Shown piece by piece: positions 11,346 to 22,153 of a stretch of 64,000 bases of DNA. Each line of letters starts with the position of its first letter. The first letter of the stretch is position 1. Origin of the DNA: Diphasiastrum complanatum (taxonomy: Eukaryota > Streptophyta > Lycopodiopsida > Lycopodiales > Lycopodiaceae). The notes beneath the pieces were generated by a model. The model saw nothing but the letters and a program-made list of their open reading frames with translations, was not told the origin of the DNA and made no database searches. The translations under genes and the position numbers were made by a program. The DNA lies in contig CM055103.1 of NCBI GenBank assembly GCA_029204225.1, forward strand, positions 41,873,368 to 41,937,367, written 5' to 3'.

Positions 11346-12349
11346 TTAGTGACACACATTATTCTTAACAATGTGTGTTTTTCATCACATTTGCAAGGAT
11401 ACACTTTATAGGCACATTGTAAAGATACAATGGCTCGTGATCTCGTTGTGCGTTATCGTGGCTCAATGAAGGCACTCATCAGTATGACACCGCCAACATG
11501 AGATGAAAGAATGAACCATTAAATCCTCTTCACATTACCTAATCCATGAAATGAACTCGGAGGAATTATTTTACTATAAAAAAACAAGACTAATAAATGA
11601 CCTAAACCAAGTTGACCATGTAATATTTTTGGATGCCTTTGTTTCCTATTTCTATCAATTGTAATTAATTTCTTGACGTTGTTTGCCTACATGGCATTTT
11701 CTTATTGGTTCCCAACAAGATTGGTATCAATCACAACATGAGACTCAAGTCTTGCAGATTTATACCTACAAAAGAGAGCTTATACAACCACTTACTTGAG
11801 TAAAACATTTACGCAAAATTTTCAACGTATTTTGAGGACGCTTATGAAATGCAAGATACCATTGGACATCAACTAAGAAACTTTACCAAATGTAAAGTAG
11901 ATATCATTTACTGTAAATAAGAATCATGATTTCTTCGAGTTACTAAAATAATTAAACAACGTTGCACTCGATGCTTTCCGTTGGGGAAGACCCTTGGCAC
12001 TGGGGCCTTCCCTGGCTATATGGGATGTAAGCAATGCCCTCGAATGGGGGCCTTCCCCTTATTGTAATATCAATTTTTAAAATTCTACGAAGTAGATGAA
12101 TGCGCCTTATGAGGCGAAATCCGTGCACACTTTTTTTTTTCACTTGCACCTAAAAGGTACACATAAATTTTTTACACCTTCGACACTAAAGGTGCGTGTT
12201 AAAAAAAATTACACAAAAAAAATTAATAAAATGTAAAAATTGAAATTACGGCAGTGAAGGATCCCTTCCTCGAGGGTGACCTTCTCCCACCCTGTAAAAT
12301 CACTTTGTTATTTTCATGAAAAAAAAAGGGAGCCACCTCCCCTGGGTTG
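11346..12349. other. No recognisable gene
   Basis: AT-rich, with only short frames. A weak LTR/primer-like junction may lie near 11715-11735 (cccaaca then TTGGTATCAATC), but it matches the tRNA core for only about eight bases and is not called. Confidence 0.4.
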
Positions 12350-12428
12350 TTTTTTTTTCTTTCTAATGCTTTTTTATATGCACCTTCCAAAAGGTGCATG
12401 TAAAACAAATCTAGAGCGGAAAAAAAAC
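12350..12428. repeat. Imperfect inverted repeat (hairpin)
   Basis: The arm tttttttctttctaatgctt...tatgcacctt is mirrored by ggtgcatgtaaaac...agcggaaaaaaaa around the loop 'ccaaaa' (about 12387). The core atgcacctt/aaggtgcat is perfect. Related 'aaaggtgc' segments occur at 12148-12200. This could be the end of a MITE or a fold-back element. Confidence 0.55.
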
Positions 12429-13609
12429 AGCAAAATTTGTTTTCATGAAGAGGAAGGTCTGCTTACTTGGCAGCTTCGACGTAAAAAGGACTTCTACCTC
12501 GGTTTTTTGTCACCCTCTACCGAATGCCCTTCGCCTGCGCCATTACAAGGACCTACCTAGTTTGGGTAATACTTTGGTGGGGCCAAAACCTCCGCCAATC
12601 AATTATGCCTGGTACCTTGCATGTGGAGCCTGGTACATCCAGGCACGGCTAACCATGAAAGCTATCTGGTTCATACCATTCTTTCACACAGGAGGATCCT
12701 TGGAAGTGATGTGCTTCCTTACTGATTAGTTGCTCGAATCTTCATTTATCAGACGGCTATGGATATTCTGCTGCAATTTCCTACCTCACTCCAGTAAGCA
12801 CTCCACCTTCTTGCACTATTCGTCTGCAAAACTTTTCTGATTATTTTGCATTTTTTGCTTATGAACCAATTTGTTGAGTGACAGGCAAATGCCGTTTGAT
12901 ATCAGTTGTTGTAATCGTCACAGTAGTTATTGATTTATGGCTTTCATGCTGCTGAATGTGGAAAATAATAGAAATTGATGCTAACTTTTCTAAAAGCTTT
13001 AGTTTCTTATAGTTTTTGAGCATCGCTTTATCTGTACGTGCCGGGTTTATTCTGGAATGTTTTAGGCTCTTAAGGAGATTAAGCTTTATTGGTTACAAGA
13101 ACAATAAGATGGACTAAGTGATCAAGTATAACTGTGAATTGTTCAGTTTAGGATGCAGATCAATCCAGGCTTCTCAATGTACGACTCGAGTTGGGCGAAT
13201 TTGTTGTCTTTGGAATGCAGATCTAACAAGCTCTACGGGTGAGAAATACAATATCTTGTAAACTTAATTGACACACTGCAAACTCACACAATTCAAGCAA
13301 CAAGAGTATTAAAAAAGCGACAGATTCACGATGTAATCTGTTGTGATGCTCTAAGATATAACAGGGATATGGACAGGATTATTACTTGATAAGGCCGGTA
13401 TTTTTATCCATGGTAGATTCAGGCCTGACTCAACTCTTAGAAAACTATGCTTTTTTCACAATGAAAGAAATTATTATAGAACGAAAATTTTCAGATGCAC
13501 ATTTATTGAACTAGAAAAGTCATATACAATGTGACAAAAAATTGAGCGTTCAAGATCGGCCTCCCTGGTAATGGAAATTAGGTCATATGGTATAAAATGT
13601 TGCAAATGC
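12429..13609. other. No recognisable gene
   Basis: Short frames only. A segment at 12745-12795 could be read as a short exon-like stretch ending in a possible donor, but nothing supports it as a gene. AT-rich thereafter. Confidence 0.4.
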
Positions 13610-13822
13610 CACGTGTTGTATGTACATGCCTGATAGTTATCCACGATGTGTCTCTTACTAAATTCAGCTCTAGGTGCCAAGTGGACCATGTGTTTAGCTT
13701 GACCTTCTGAAATGTGCATAAGATGGGTTGACAATGTATTTCAATAATACCCCCATGGCATATGCACAAGTTACAATAATAATACAAAGCCTGAAGGGGT
13801 AAAATAGGTATGTATTTTAACA
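13610..13822 (-). repeat. RLC-3 copia LTR (3' LTR, inner end at 13822)
   Basis: On the minus strand it starts TGTTAAAATACATACC and shares its first ~90 bp with the RLC-2 LTR (39068-39450) and with 16076-16260, including CTATTTTACCCCTT and GCCATGGGGGTA. It lies next to RNase H coding, as a 3' LTR should. Confidence 0.75.
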
Positions 13823-13839
13823 CTCGCCCATAATGGCTA

Positions 13840-14005
13840 TTATATTCACTCTCCTAGCATCCATAGAAAATTTTCTTTACTAATATCTTAAGTTAAGATG
13901 TTTGCTACTTGCTAGTGTCACAATAAACTAGCTGAATCTCATCACTTTGCAGCTTCTCTCTTATGAAGTGTTGATCCACCTCTATATGCTTTGCACGAGC
14001 ATGGT
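13840..14005 (-). pseudogene. RLC-3 copia RNase H carboxy terminus
   Basis: Minus-strand reading gives 'HARAKHIEVDQHFIREKLQS' and 'DEIQLVYCDTSK', then after a frameshift 'VANILT' and 'ISKENFLWMLGE', the end of copia RNase H. It runs to the 3' LTR at 13822. Upstream it is cut off by the palindromic insertion at 14016. Confidence 0.75.
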
Positions 14006-14015
14006 ACACAACATA

Positions 14016-14080
14016 GTTGCCCGTTCCGGAATGGAATGCATTCTTTACCAATTAAAAAAAAAAACATATTCTTTTAATGA
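14016..14080. repeat. Palindrome cluster P6 plus A-run
   Basis: TTGCCCGTTCCGGAATGGAA (14018-14037) and a poly-A stretch (14050-14065). It closely matches the left end of the cluster at 60666-60714. It interrupts copia RNase H coding, so it is an insertion or the remains of one. Confidence 0.6.
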
Positions 14081-16075
14081 GGGAAGAATATTGCTGTTCT
14101 CGCCATCAAATCAAACATTCTCTACCTCACTCAGCTCTGATGGAAAGAGGAGTGATGGGGCAAAAAGCTTATCTGTGAAACCCTCTCTCCTTTGAAGAAG
14201 ACCCTATGGCTTGTCTAGAGATGAATGATAGAGTTGTTGCCTACACCTACGCAGACACAGGCTCTATTAGATGGAATGGAAGACGAATCTCTCCAATTCA
14301 AGGGAATCCTCTATCAGAGGATGTGACAAGAAGTTGATCTACCTATAGGTGGTGGATTCTAAGTAGGTTTGAAGCTTAAGGTATTCTCCATGGTGCAACT
14401 TTCTCAAGACAATTCACTGGTAGTTGATCACGATCCTCATCTCTATATAATTTGGGAAACAAAGAAGAGTCTTTGGATCAAACACTTTCACATTTGTGGG
14501 GGCCCCAGATTAACAGTATAAATACCATTCAATACTTTGCAAAACAGATGATCTACTCAGCCTACTTCCTCCTATTCTCTTCCCTTTCACCTTCTTCACA
14601 CTATCTATTGCCTTTCTATCTCTTTCACAACACCTACTCTCATAATCTACTCTTCTTACTTTCTCTCACTCTCTCTCTCTCTATCTCTCTAGCTCAAATT
14701 TTTTCTCTATACGAAAACCTACTTTCTCTCACGGATTTGCATTTAAAGCATGATAAAGGGTTTTCAAAAATGGGAAAGTGATTCATTCATGAAAAAGGCA
14801 CTTAGTTACATCATTAGTGGAGGAAGAAATCGTTGCAAACATAAATCTTGTACTGCTTTACCATAGCGCATGCCTCAGAAATTGATGAGCTTGGCTTGAT
14901 TGATGAAAGCCCTTCTACCATTTTGTGTTTGTTTAGCACTTGCTTGCTTTTGTAACGAAGATGGCCATCCCTTTCATGCCACAACCTATCCCGATCACCC
15001 TCTTTGGCTATGTAAGCATGCTAATTTGGCATAGTTGTGTAATTTATAGATGCCAGCTTCTTGCCTCCGCTTGGCTACTGTCATGTACTTTTAGTATAGT
15101 AGCGCTTATTAATGCAATACAATATCCATAGCTTTGTCCCAAAAGGAGCTATTAGCCTTAAGAATAAGGCGGTTCCCTCTTTAGGCCCTTCAAAGTGCTT
15201 AAATAAGGATAATAGACCAACAAGGACCCAAAGTACAATTAATAAGACTAACAAGGGCTAAGTATCCTTCAAGATAGTTATGTGTAGTTAAGTTAGGGGG
15301 TTGTCTATAAGTACGCAAGAGACGCCATTTTAAGGATCTTTTGGCTCATTTGCAAATGAGATAGCTTAGCCTCCTCTTTGTGAATGTGAGCCTTGGGATT
15401 AGAGCTTGCTAGGTCTCATGTGCCCAATCCACACGAATCCATCCCCATTTTGTAATTGATTTGTTTCCATCCCTTTGTTTCTAATTGATAATTCCTTGAA
15501 GCTCTATTCGTTCTTTTTATTTTATGGCTATATCAACATGAATGCATTGTTGTTCTATTGATCTTAGCTTTAGTTTCATTGCTATGGCTATTTGATTGGG
15601 TTTGGCATGTGACAGCTACAACTTTCATATTTTCACCTTGTACTTGACAAGACAAGCTGAATCATCAAATTCAACTTTCATATTTTGCTTGATGATAGAT
15701 AGAAAGTGCGCCCGATCTCCACAAGCTGATCTTAACAACTTTTGGAAAAATAGCTCATAATCCAATTTGTTTGCTAGTTCTCATCGTCATGATGATAGCT
15801 TTCCATCAATACCAACAACAATATGAAAAGCTTTGTTCTGGTTGTAGGTCACCACTTTCAAGTTTGAGGTGCTTATTCAAGGATCTTATTAAGCTACTAT
15901 ATAGATGACAATAAACACATCAACAACATGCATAAATCAGTCAGATACATGGAAAATGAACAAAGTTAGCAAACATTAAAGCTCAAGCTCCTTGCAAGAG
16001 AGATGGGTTCCAACAAGTATAATTTATTAGTGAGAGAGTGTGGTAAGTCCTCAAGATCCTAAAGACCTTGGGTTC
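14081..16075. other. No recognisable gene; pyrimidine-rich and LTR-like stretches
   Basis: A CT-rich region lies at 14560-14700. The 15130-15500 stretch resembles an LTR promoter region ('gtctataagtacgc' TATA-like at about 15302, T-rich after) but has no partner copy in the window. Short frames only. Confidence 0.4.
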
Positions 16076-16260
16076 CACATGTCGTACATGCATGATAGTT
16101 ATCCACGAAGTATCTCTTACTAAATTCCAAGACGACCATGTGTCCTGCTTGACCTACTGACTAAAATGTGCATAAGAAGGGTTCACAATGTATTTAATCA
16201 GTACCCCCATGGCATATGCACAACTTCCCTAAAGGGGTAATATAGGCATTTATTCCAACA
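16076..16260 (-). repeat. Second LTR fragment of the RLC-3 family
   Basis: Direct repeat of 13610-13822, including 'tgatagttatccacga' and 'tacccccatggcatatgcac', ending in ccaaca at 16260. The sequence to its right is not a primer-binding site, so it may be a separate truncated copy rather than the 5' LTR of the same insertion. Confidence 0.7.
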
Positions 16261-16802
16261 CATATATGTCCCATGAATACCACATAGAAGTAGAAATAGT
16301 CAAGTCAAGACGATGAAACATTAGTCAATTGTGAAAAACAAAGTTGGTGTGTAGATGCATATGCAACTTTCTAAATATGCACATCTAGAGCACAATGTAG
16401 CGACATGGACCATGAGTACCATAAAAGCATGTAGATTGATCCCACAATGAAATGATAGAATGATTTGTAAATACCCAATTATTGAGTAAGGAAGCTTCTC
16501 TAAATGAAGTAGCCAAATGGAATTTATCATTGTAAGTATGTAAGGGACGCACTAAAAGTGGATACACTGTTGCTGCGAATAACCATGCACTTAGCAACTT
16601 AGTGCACCTGAACTTGAAAGTAATTACAATTTACATGATACAAAAACATGGAAAATGATCCAGATTCATCACATGCATCATGAGAATGATCAATATGTTA
16701 TAAGCCATCTGATAGATATGTCATATGACAAGGAGTGGGCCAATGGCCAAGTACGTGAGTATAATAGATAGACAATAGACTCACAGAGTCATGGGACTTT
16801 TC
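16261..16802. other. No recognisable gene
   Basis: Two overlapping minus-strand open frames of about 70 codons show no known domain. Confidence 0.4.
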
Positions 16803-17075
16803 CTATGACTCGGAGGCATGATCATGATCGAATGGAGACTCCTCCTCATCATTGTCACCAGTGGACGAATAGGAAGATAGGGAATCCTCCATAAGGATGT
16901 GCTGCCGTCTCCCTGAACCTTTGCCTTTGCCTTTGCCCCTGTCTCTGCCTCTACCTTTGCCTCTACCTTTGCCATGACCTCTAGGTCTACCAGGGCCTTG
17001 TTGGGCCACTACTCCCTTTGCCTGTGATACTATTGCACGGGCCTTTGAAGTCTCTGGCTCAACATGCAAATCCAT
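16803..17075 (-). CDS. Short open frame with Gly/Arg/Lys-rich tract, origin unknown
   Basis: 90 codons on the minus strand with a central 'GRPRGHGKGRGKGRGRDRGK' tract (about residues 28-55) and an acidic/serine tail ('DNDEEESPFDHDHASES'). Such basic tracts can bind nucleic acid and occur in the variable linkers of plant transposases and in RGG-type proteins. There is no domain on either side and no splice-consistent neighbour, so it may be a fragment of a transposase exon. Function is not assigned. Confidence 0.3.
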   Translation of the reverse strand: MDLHVEPETSKARAIVSQAKGVVAQQGPGRPRGHGKGRGKGRGRDRGKGKGKGSGRRQHILMEDSLSSYSSTGDNDEEESPFDHDHASES

Positions 17076-17827
17076 CAGGCCTACCCCCCCCTATGTACAG
17101 GTTATGTAGGCTCGGCCTGTGGCTCGCGGCATTAGGATCAACAAACCCTACATCCTCGCCAATGTCTATCTCCATCTCATAATCCAAGGCCGCCTCCTCG
17201 TCATCTCCCTCCTCATCCCCCCCCCCCCCTCTGCATCCTTTGTGTTGGCTCTAGCCATGGATCTACTGGTCTTGTACTTCTCCTATCATGACATGCTAGC
17301 TCCCGATGATATAGATCTCATCATCTGTTGCAACTTTGTTTGTACATGGAGTGCTACAATGTTTCGATCTAAGACACTCCTTGGTTTTCACCTATCTAGG
17401 CGTTCTTTGCATGTGACGGCGGACTTGGTGGTGCAGTAAAGCAACCTGTTCAACTGGGGGAGGCTGAGCCTGTTGTGTCTCTTTGTGTGTGTAAGGAATC
17501 AAGTTCTCCAGTTCTACACATGCCAAAGCAGAACAATCTTGAGCAAGGATGCAAGTGGCAAGAGCAGTATGTCTGTGTTAACCCTATGTATTGAAATTGT
17601 TTTTACACCCAAGAATTTTACAAACGAAAAGTGTTAACTATTAAATGTTACAAAAACACTTACTCCCTCCTTAGAGAGTCAAATTTGGATAGGTGTTAAG
17701 CAGCATGTTTTTGGGTGCTTACGGTTTCAGTTGAGCCCGTCACAACATTGAGCATTTGTCCCAACCTATCTGCCACTCTCACCCTCAGTTCGTGGAAACA
17801 TTTTTCAAACCCTCAATTTCAAGATAA
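17076..17827. other. No recognisable gene; proline/pyrimidine-rich
   Basis: Contains a C-run (17217-17228). Minus-strand codons around 17330-17480 read as a broken frame rich in Gln, Pro and Arg that may continue the unit at 16803-17075. Nothing is identifiable. Confidence 0.35.
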
Positions 17828-17907
17828 TGCATCTTGGTTTCCAAGGGGGTTTTGAAATTGGGACCAAAGAAACTTTGGATGCCAGGCTAACCAACGGTGC
17901 CAACCCT
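17828..17907 (-). mobile_element. tRNA-derived SINE-like copy 1
   Basis: Minus strand: GGTTGGCACCGTTGGTTAGC...TTTGGTCCCAATTTCAAAACCCC. An A-box-like block (TGGCACCGTTGG) and a weakened B box (ATTTCAAAACC) stand about 40 bp apart, as in tRNA-derived polymerase III promoters. The sequence repeats at 60021-60098. Confidence 0.6.
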
Positions 17908-17949
17908 GTTAATTTCAAGATAACGGGCAAATATCTTTTTGGCAGCTTT

Positions 17950-18387
17950 ATGACATGGAATGCGGGCATTAGATTTATTTACTTAGTCATGCAGTTATTG
18001 TATTCATGTACAGGCCTAAAAGTCCTTTTTTATTTTTATTCATTCAAATTTAGGACTAGCCAAGGCCCCTACTTATTATGTGGACTGGGGGCCCTTTAGG
18101 AAGGCGTACTATTTTCCCTCCAAAAGTCCTACCTCTCGATCTTTGAATCTTACTTTAGGATTCATTAGGGGAGTATAAGGAGGCCCTATGTACATTCATT
18201 TTTCAGCTATTGATTTGGTATCGCTTGGGCTCTTTGTGGGAGAACTAACTTCACTATTGCTTGTTGGGTTGTATAATGATGATTTGTGTTGCTAGCTTGC
18301 CATTGCTTGTGGGACATTGTTAGGTTGGCTTTCACATATTGTCATTACTTCTTCATTCTTGCCAAAATCTGTGATTTTGATTATAAT
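17950..18387 (+). repeat. 5' LTR of RLG-2 (diverged)
   Basis: Plus-strand homologue of the inverted RLG-3 LTRs. It shares 'catgtacaggcc', 'actattttccctcca', 'tgtacattcatttttcag' and 'gcttgggctctt.gtgggagaac', and ends in 'tgattttgattataatt' before a degenerate primer-binding site. The left boundary is approximate. Confidence 0.7.
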
Positions 18388-18400
18388 TTTGCATTAGAGT
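18388..18400 (+). promoter_or_regulatory. Degenerate primer-binding site of RLG-2
   Basis: TTGCATTAGAGTAC at the position where RLG-3 has TTGGTATCAGAGCAC; the flanks also align. Mutated initiator-Met tRNA site. Confidence 0.55.
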
Positions 18401-18807
18401 ACTGTTCTGCTTTGGTGGGAGTGCTACTTTTTCTCCACACTTCGTGGATCTCCATTTTTTCTGGCGGATCTTTAGCGGACAGTTAGCAGAAGTTTCACAA
18501 TTTTTTTTATAGATAATTTCTAGCAGCTATTTCAGCAGACCACTTTCTTTTATGATGGCTATTTTGGTAGTTTTTTGGGCAGTATGTATTGCACTTTCTA
18601 GTGCCCTATTTGGAGGAGGTTTCGGCACTTTTTCCATCAGCATTTGTTTGCTGGTTTATGACAGTCTTCTGGAGGCTCCATTGCCTTATTTTTGAGGCTA
18701 TTTTCACTTGCTGGTTTTTCAAGGCAGTACCTATCATTCTTCCTTGTGCAGTTGATTTTGACACATATTTCATCAGCAGATTTTAGATGGTTTTTGGCTT
18801 ACATTCT

Positions 18808-18887
18808 AGCCATTGCATCACCCTCTTTGCTGCCACAATTTGAGCTAAGCCATTGCATCACCCTCTTTGCTGCCACAATTTGAGCTA
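18808..18887 (+). repeat. Perfect 40-bp tandem duplication
   Basis: Two adjacent copies (18808-18847 and 18848-18887) beginning agccattgcatcaccctctt, within the RLG-2 leader. No differences between copies, so it is recent relative to the element. Confidence 0.95.
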
Positions 18888-19099
18888 CCGTGCTAATTTT
18901 TCGGGACAAATACCCACCTATTTCTAGCACCCTACTTGGAGGTGATATTGACATATTTTTGCACACTTTTCCTTGTTTTTTAGGCTCTTCTTGCAGTAGC
19001 ATCGTCGTCTTTGGAGGCTATTTTGCCGTTTTTTTCGGGAAGCAATTAGTTGTTACCTATCTTTCACTATAATTCCCTTATTTGGCAACACACTTACGT

Positions 19100-19852
19100 A
19101 CAACTTTCCATTTACTCTAGTTTTCTTGATGGGAAGGAGCTCGAGGATTGATTTTCTATGCTGGAGACCTATTCCTTTATGTTTTCCAAGACGGACCAAG
19201 AATGCATCTGTCTAGCTACCTTACACTTGGATGACCATGCTACTATCGGTTACTTTACTTTTTCACATTATTCCTAACGCACGCTATGATCTCATCCTTG
19301 CAACAGATTGGTTCTCATCCTTGGAAGTTGTTACATTGGATTTACAGCAACAAAATTTATCATTTTCTCATGAGGGCACACAACATGTCGTAGTTGGTAT
19401 TTATTCTCAGTAGGATTATCAGCTTATTCTTGCAAGGAGTTTATGCGTAGCCTGCCGAAGGCTTATTTTGGAGCAGTTCTTTGTGTTTAGTTAGTCCATT
19501 TTCCAGCGATAGTTCTCTGTGTTTAGCAGGTCCATTCTCTAGCGACAATCACTGCCTGATGCTCCAGTACCTCAGGTACTTTCTGACCTCTTGAGCATGT
19601 TTTCAGTGAGCCTACTCGATTGCCACCATTACGGGATATTAATTACCACATTAACCTTGTGCTTGTTGCATCTCCTCCTTTCCGTCCTCCTTTTTGTATG
19701 TCCAAATTTGAGCGTGATTTAATCCAACACCAGGTTTTTGATCTTTTATGTCAGGGCCTCATTGTTCCCAATCATAGTCAGTTTGGTGCCCCTGTGCTGC
19801 TGCTTGATAAGACGGATGGTACTTTGTATTTATTACCGCGCTCTGAATAAGC
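19100..19852 (+). pseudogene. RLG-2 protease and start of RT
   Basis: Readable blocks are 'NARYDLILATDWFSSLEVVT' (end of the retropepsin-like domain), 'LSFSHEGTQHVV', 'RDINYHINLVL', and the RT entry 'LLCQGLIVPNHSQFGAPVLL' with 'DKTDGT'. Frames shift repeatedly (about 19400, 19620, 19840). The same blocks occur in RLG-3 on the other strand. Confidence 0.8.
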
Positions 19853-19857
19853 TTACT

Positions 19858-20319
19858 AGTTAAGATCAAAATCTCAGGTGTTGAATCAATGAAGCATAAA
19901 AGACAGCAATAGACTAAGCCCTACAAGCAATAGACAAGACAATAGGTTCTCCCACGAAGAGCCCAAGCAATACTAATCAATAATCTGAAAAATGAATGTA
20001 CAAATGCCCCTATAAATACCCTACCAATGAACCCTAAATAGGAATTCAAAGTAAAGGGAGGCAAAATGTGGAGGGAAAATAGTGCGCCCTCCTACGGGCC
20101 CCCACTCCACATATAACCATATAATAAGGGCCCAAGGCCAGTCAATGTCATAAAAAAGGACCCAGTGCGGGTCATAAGCATATAAAAAGGCTCTGGGGCC
20201 TGTACATGACTAATATAAAATGCGTAACCAGAAATATACATAACCAACAGTAAATGTAAAGAGGCCTGCGGAATATATGCAGAGTAGCCCAGTAGGCCTG
20301 TATCCTGTAGTCCGTGACT
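19858..20319 (-). repeat. 3' LTR of RLG-3
   Basis: 462 bp, nearly identical to 23762-24226. It starts agttaagatc and ends ccgtgact. A purine-rich tract (minus TATAGCCAGGGAG, 20320-20332) lies directly inside. Confidence 0.93.
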
Positions 20320-20395
20320 CTCCCTGGCTATAAAAAACATTGCCCCCAATGTAGGCAAAATAAGATAAGAACCAGTGCCAGAGAAAAATACTGCA

Positions 20396-20605
20396 TCAAG
20401 ATATCCCATCTGAGAAAGGAACATCAAGAGAAGCCGGAGCATCCCGAGAAGCAATGGTAGCTGCAAGTGATCGAGCCTGATCAGCCAGGATAGGGGTATG
20501 ATAAAAAACATCAATGGGCTCCCAAGTAGCCTCCTCAATAGGACGACCATCCCGCTGGACCCAAAACTGAACCTGCCGATGGCGACGACTATGCAATAAG
20601 CGCAC
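20396..20605 (-). pseudogene. RLG-3 chromodomain-like carboxy terminus
   Basis: Minus-strand codons 'VRLLHSRRHRQVQFWVQRDG' then 'RPIEEATWEP' match the end of a chromodomain (aromatic and TWEP features), as in chromoviruses, whose integrases use it to read histone marks. A stop separates it from the integrase frame at 20606. Confidence 0.75.
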
Positions 20606-21700
20606 CTATAAAATAGCAGTTGGCAGGAATGGAAAAAGCTCTGGATCTGTAGGAAATGAGGAATCTCGAGGAGCATCATCCTCAATAGCAGCACGTAATA
20701 AACTGACATGAAAGATATCACAAGCCCGAGTAGCAGCAGGTAACTCAAGACGATATGTAACTGGACTGAGGCGCTCAAGAATCTGAAAAGGCCCATAATA
20801 GCGCGGCGCAAACTTCTCAGTAGAAGCAAGACCCTGTACAAAACGATGGCAAGCAAACCGTAACCGGAGAAACACAGTATCTCCCTTTGCAAATTCAACA
20901 TGGCGCCGATGACGATCAACAATGGTCCTGTACCGCTGCTGAATATGCTGTAAATGAGTAGCAGCTCTAGTAATAATATCCCGAGCACTGAAAGATAGTA
21001 ACAGGTGCATCATCTGGAGGAGCAGGTATACCGGGTAGAACTGGTGAGTATCCATGAGCAAGCAGGAAAGGAGAAACACATGTGCTGGAACTAACAGAAC
21101 TGTTATAACTATACTCAGCCAAACATAAATGCTGATCCCAATCATGACCAGAAGGAGAAACATAATGTCGTAAATAATCCTCCAATACCCGGTTAATAAC
21201 CTCAGACTGACCATCCGCAGAAGAATGATAACCAGTGCCCATAAGTATCCTAACATCCAAGATACGCATAAGCTCTATCCAAAAACCTGATGTAAACTTG
21301 GTATCCCGATCAATAAGTATAGATCGTGGGAGACCATGTAAGCGGAAAATCTCAGAAATAAATATACGACCACACTGCTCTGCTGTAATAGTACGTCTGA
21401 CTGGTATGAAATGAGCTTGTTTAGAAAACCTATCAACTACCACCAAACAAGAGTCATGACCACGATGAGTACGAGGAAGACCTAAAATGAAGTCCATAGA
21501 TATATCAGTCCACTGGCGGGAAGGAATAGGCCAACTTTGAAGGAGACCGCCAGGTTTTTCATGGGAATACTTGTTACGAAGGCAAAAATCACAAGTATGA
21601 ATAAGGTGGGAAAGCTCACGCTTCATGGAAGGCCAATAAAAATGTTCTTTCAAACGGAACAAGGATTTCTGAAAACCAAAATGGCCACCAACAGGAGAGG
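20606..21700 (-). pseudogene. RLG-3 integrase
   Basis: Two overlapping minus-strand frames. The first (21662-20967) holds the HHCC finger end 'HTCDFCLRNKYSHEK' and the core blocks 'SMDFILGLPRTHRGHDSCLV', 'VDRFSKQAHFIPV', 'ILIDRDTKFTSGFW' and 'GYHSSADGQSEVINRVLEDY', which supply the D, D and E catalytic residues. After a frameshift near 20985 the second frame gives 'GDTVFLRL' and the GPY/F module 'APRYYGPFQILERLSPVTYR' with 'IFHVSLLRAA'. Another frameshift near 21690 cuts the amino end. Well preserved but not intact. Confidence 0.9.
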
Positions 21701-22153
21701 ATGGGCATCAAGAAGGAGCTGTGGACGTATGTCGAGAGTGCTGGGAATACATAACGAACCATAGTGAAACAAACGATGATTAACAATGGAATAAACCTTG
21801 TGAGGGTGAGAGGAAGGACGAGAGGCAGACGACATAACATCACGAAAGTCTGGACATGTGGCATAAGCCTGAGGAAGATCATCATACCAAGAGTGGGGAG
21901 ACGTAACAAGACTGTAAGTAAGAGCAGGTAAACGAGACAAAGCATCAGCATCAGCGTTACTTTTACCAGGCTTATAATGAATATCAAAATAAAAGGACTG
22001 TAAAAACTGAAGCCAATGGTATTGACGATCACTAAGATCCTTTTGTGTATACAAATAACGAAGTGACTGGTGATCAGTAAAAACATCAAACGGAACACGA
22101 TACAGATAATGACGCCACTTCTTTAAAGCCAAAATGATAGCAAGCAACTCTTT
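21650..22153 (-). pseudogene. RLG-3 RNase H and linker to integrase
   Basis: Minus strand: '[20 protein letters not shown]', 'VFTDHQSLRYLYTQKDLS', 'QFLQSFYFDIHYKPGKSNAD', 'ADALSRLPALT'. This RNase H removes RNA from the hybrid during reverse transcription. A frameshift at about 22150 separates it from '[10 protein letters not shown]' upstream. Confidence 0.88.

Noticed and set aside
11705-11740. LTR end and primer-binding site (cccaaca / TTGGTATCAATC)
   Set aside because: Only about eight bases match the tRNA core and there is no LTR partner or gag nearby.
12740-12800. Possible host exon ending in a GT donor
   Set aside because: Short open stretch with no domain and no second exon in phase.
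20092-20988. 298-codon Leu-rich minus-strand open frame
   Set aside because: It runs across the RLG-3 LTR and the integrase/chromodomain in a different frame; the Leu/Ser-rich composition is an alternate-frame shadow of retroelement coding.
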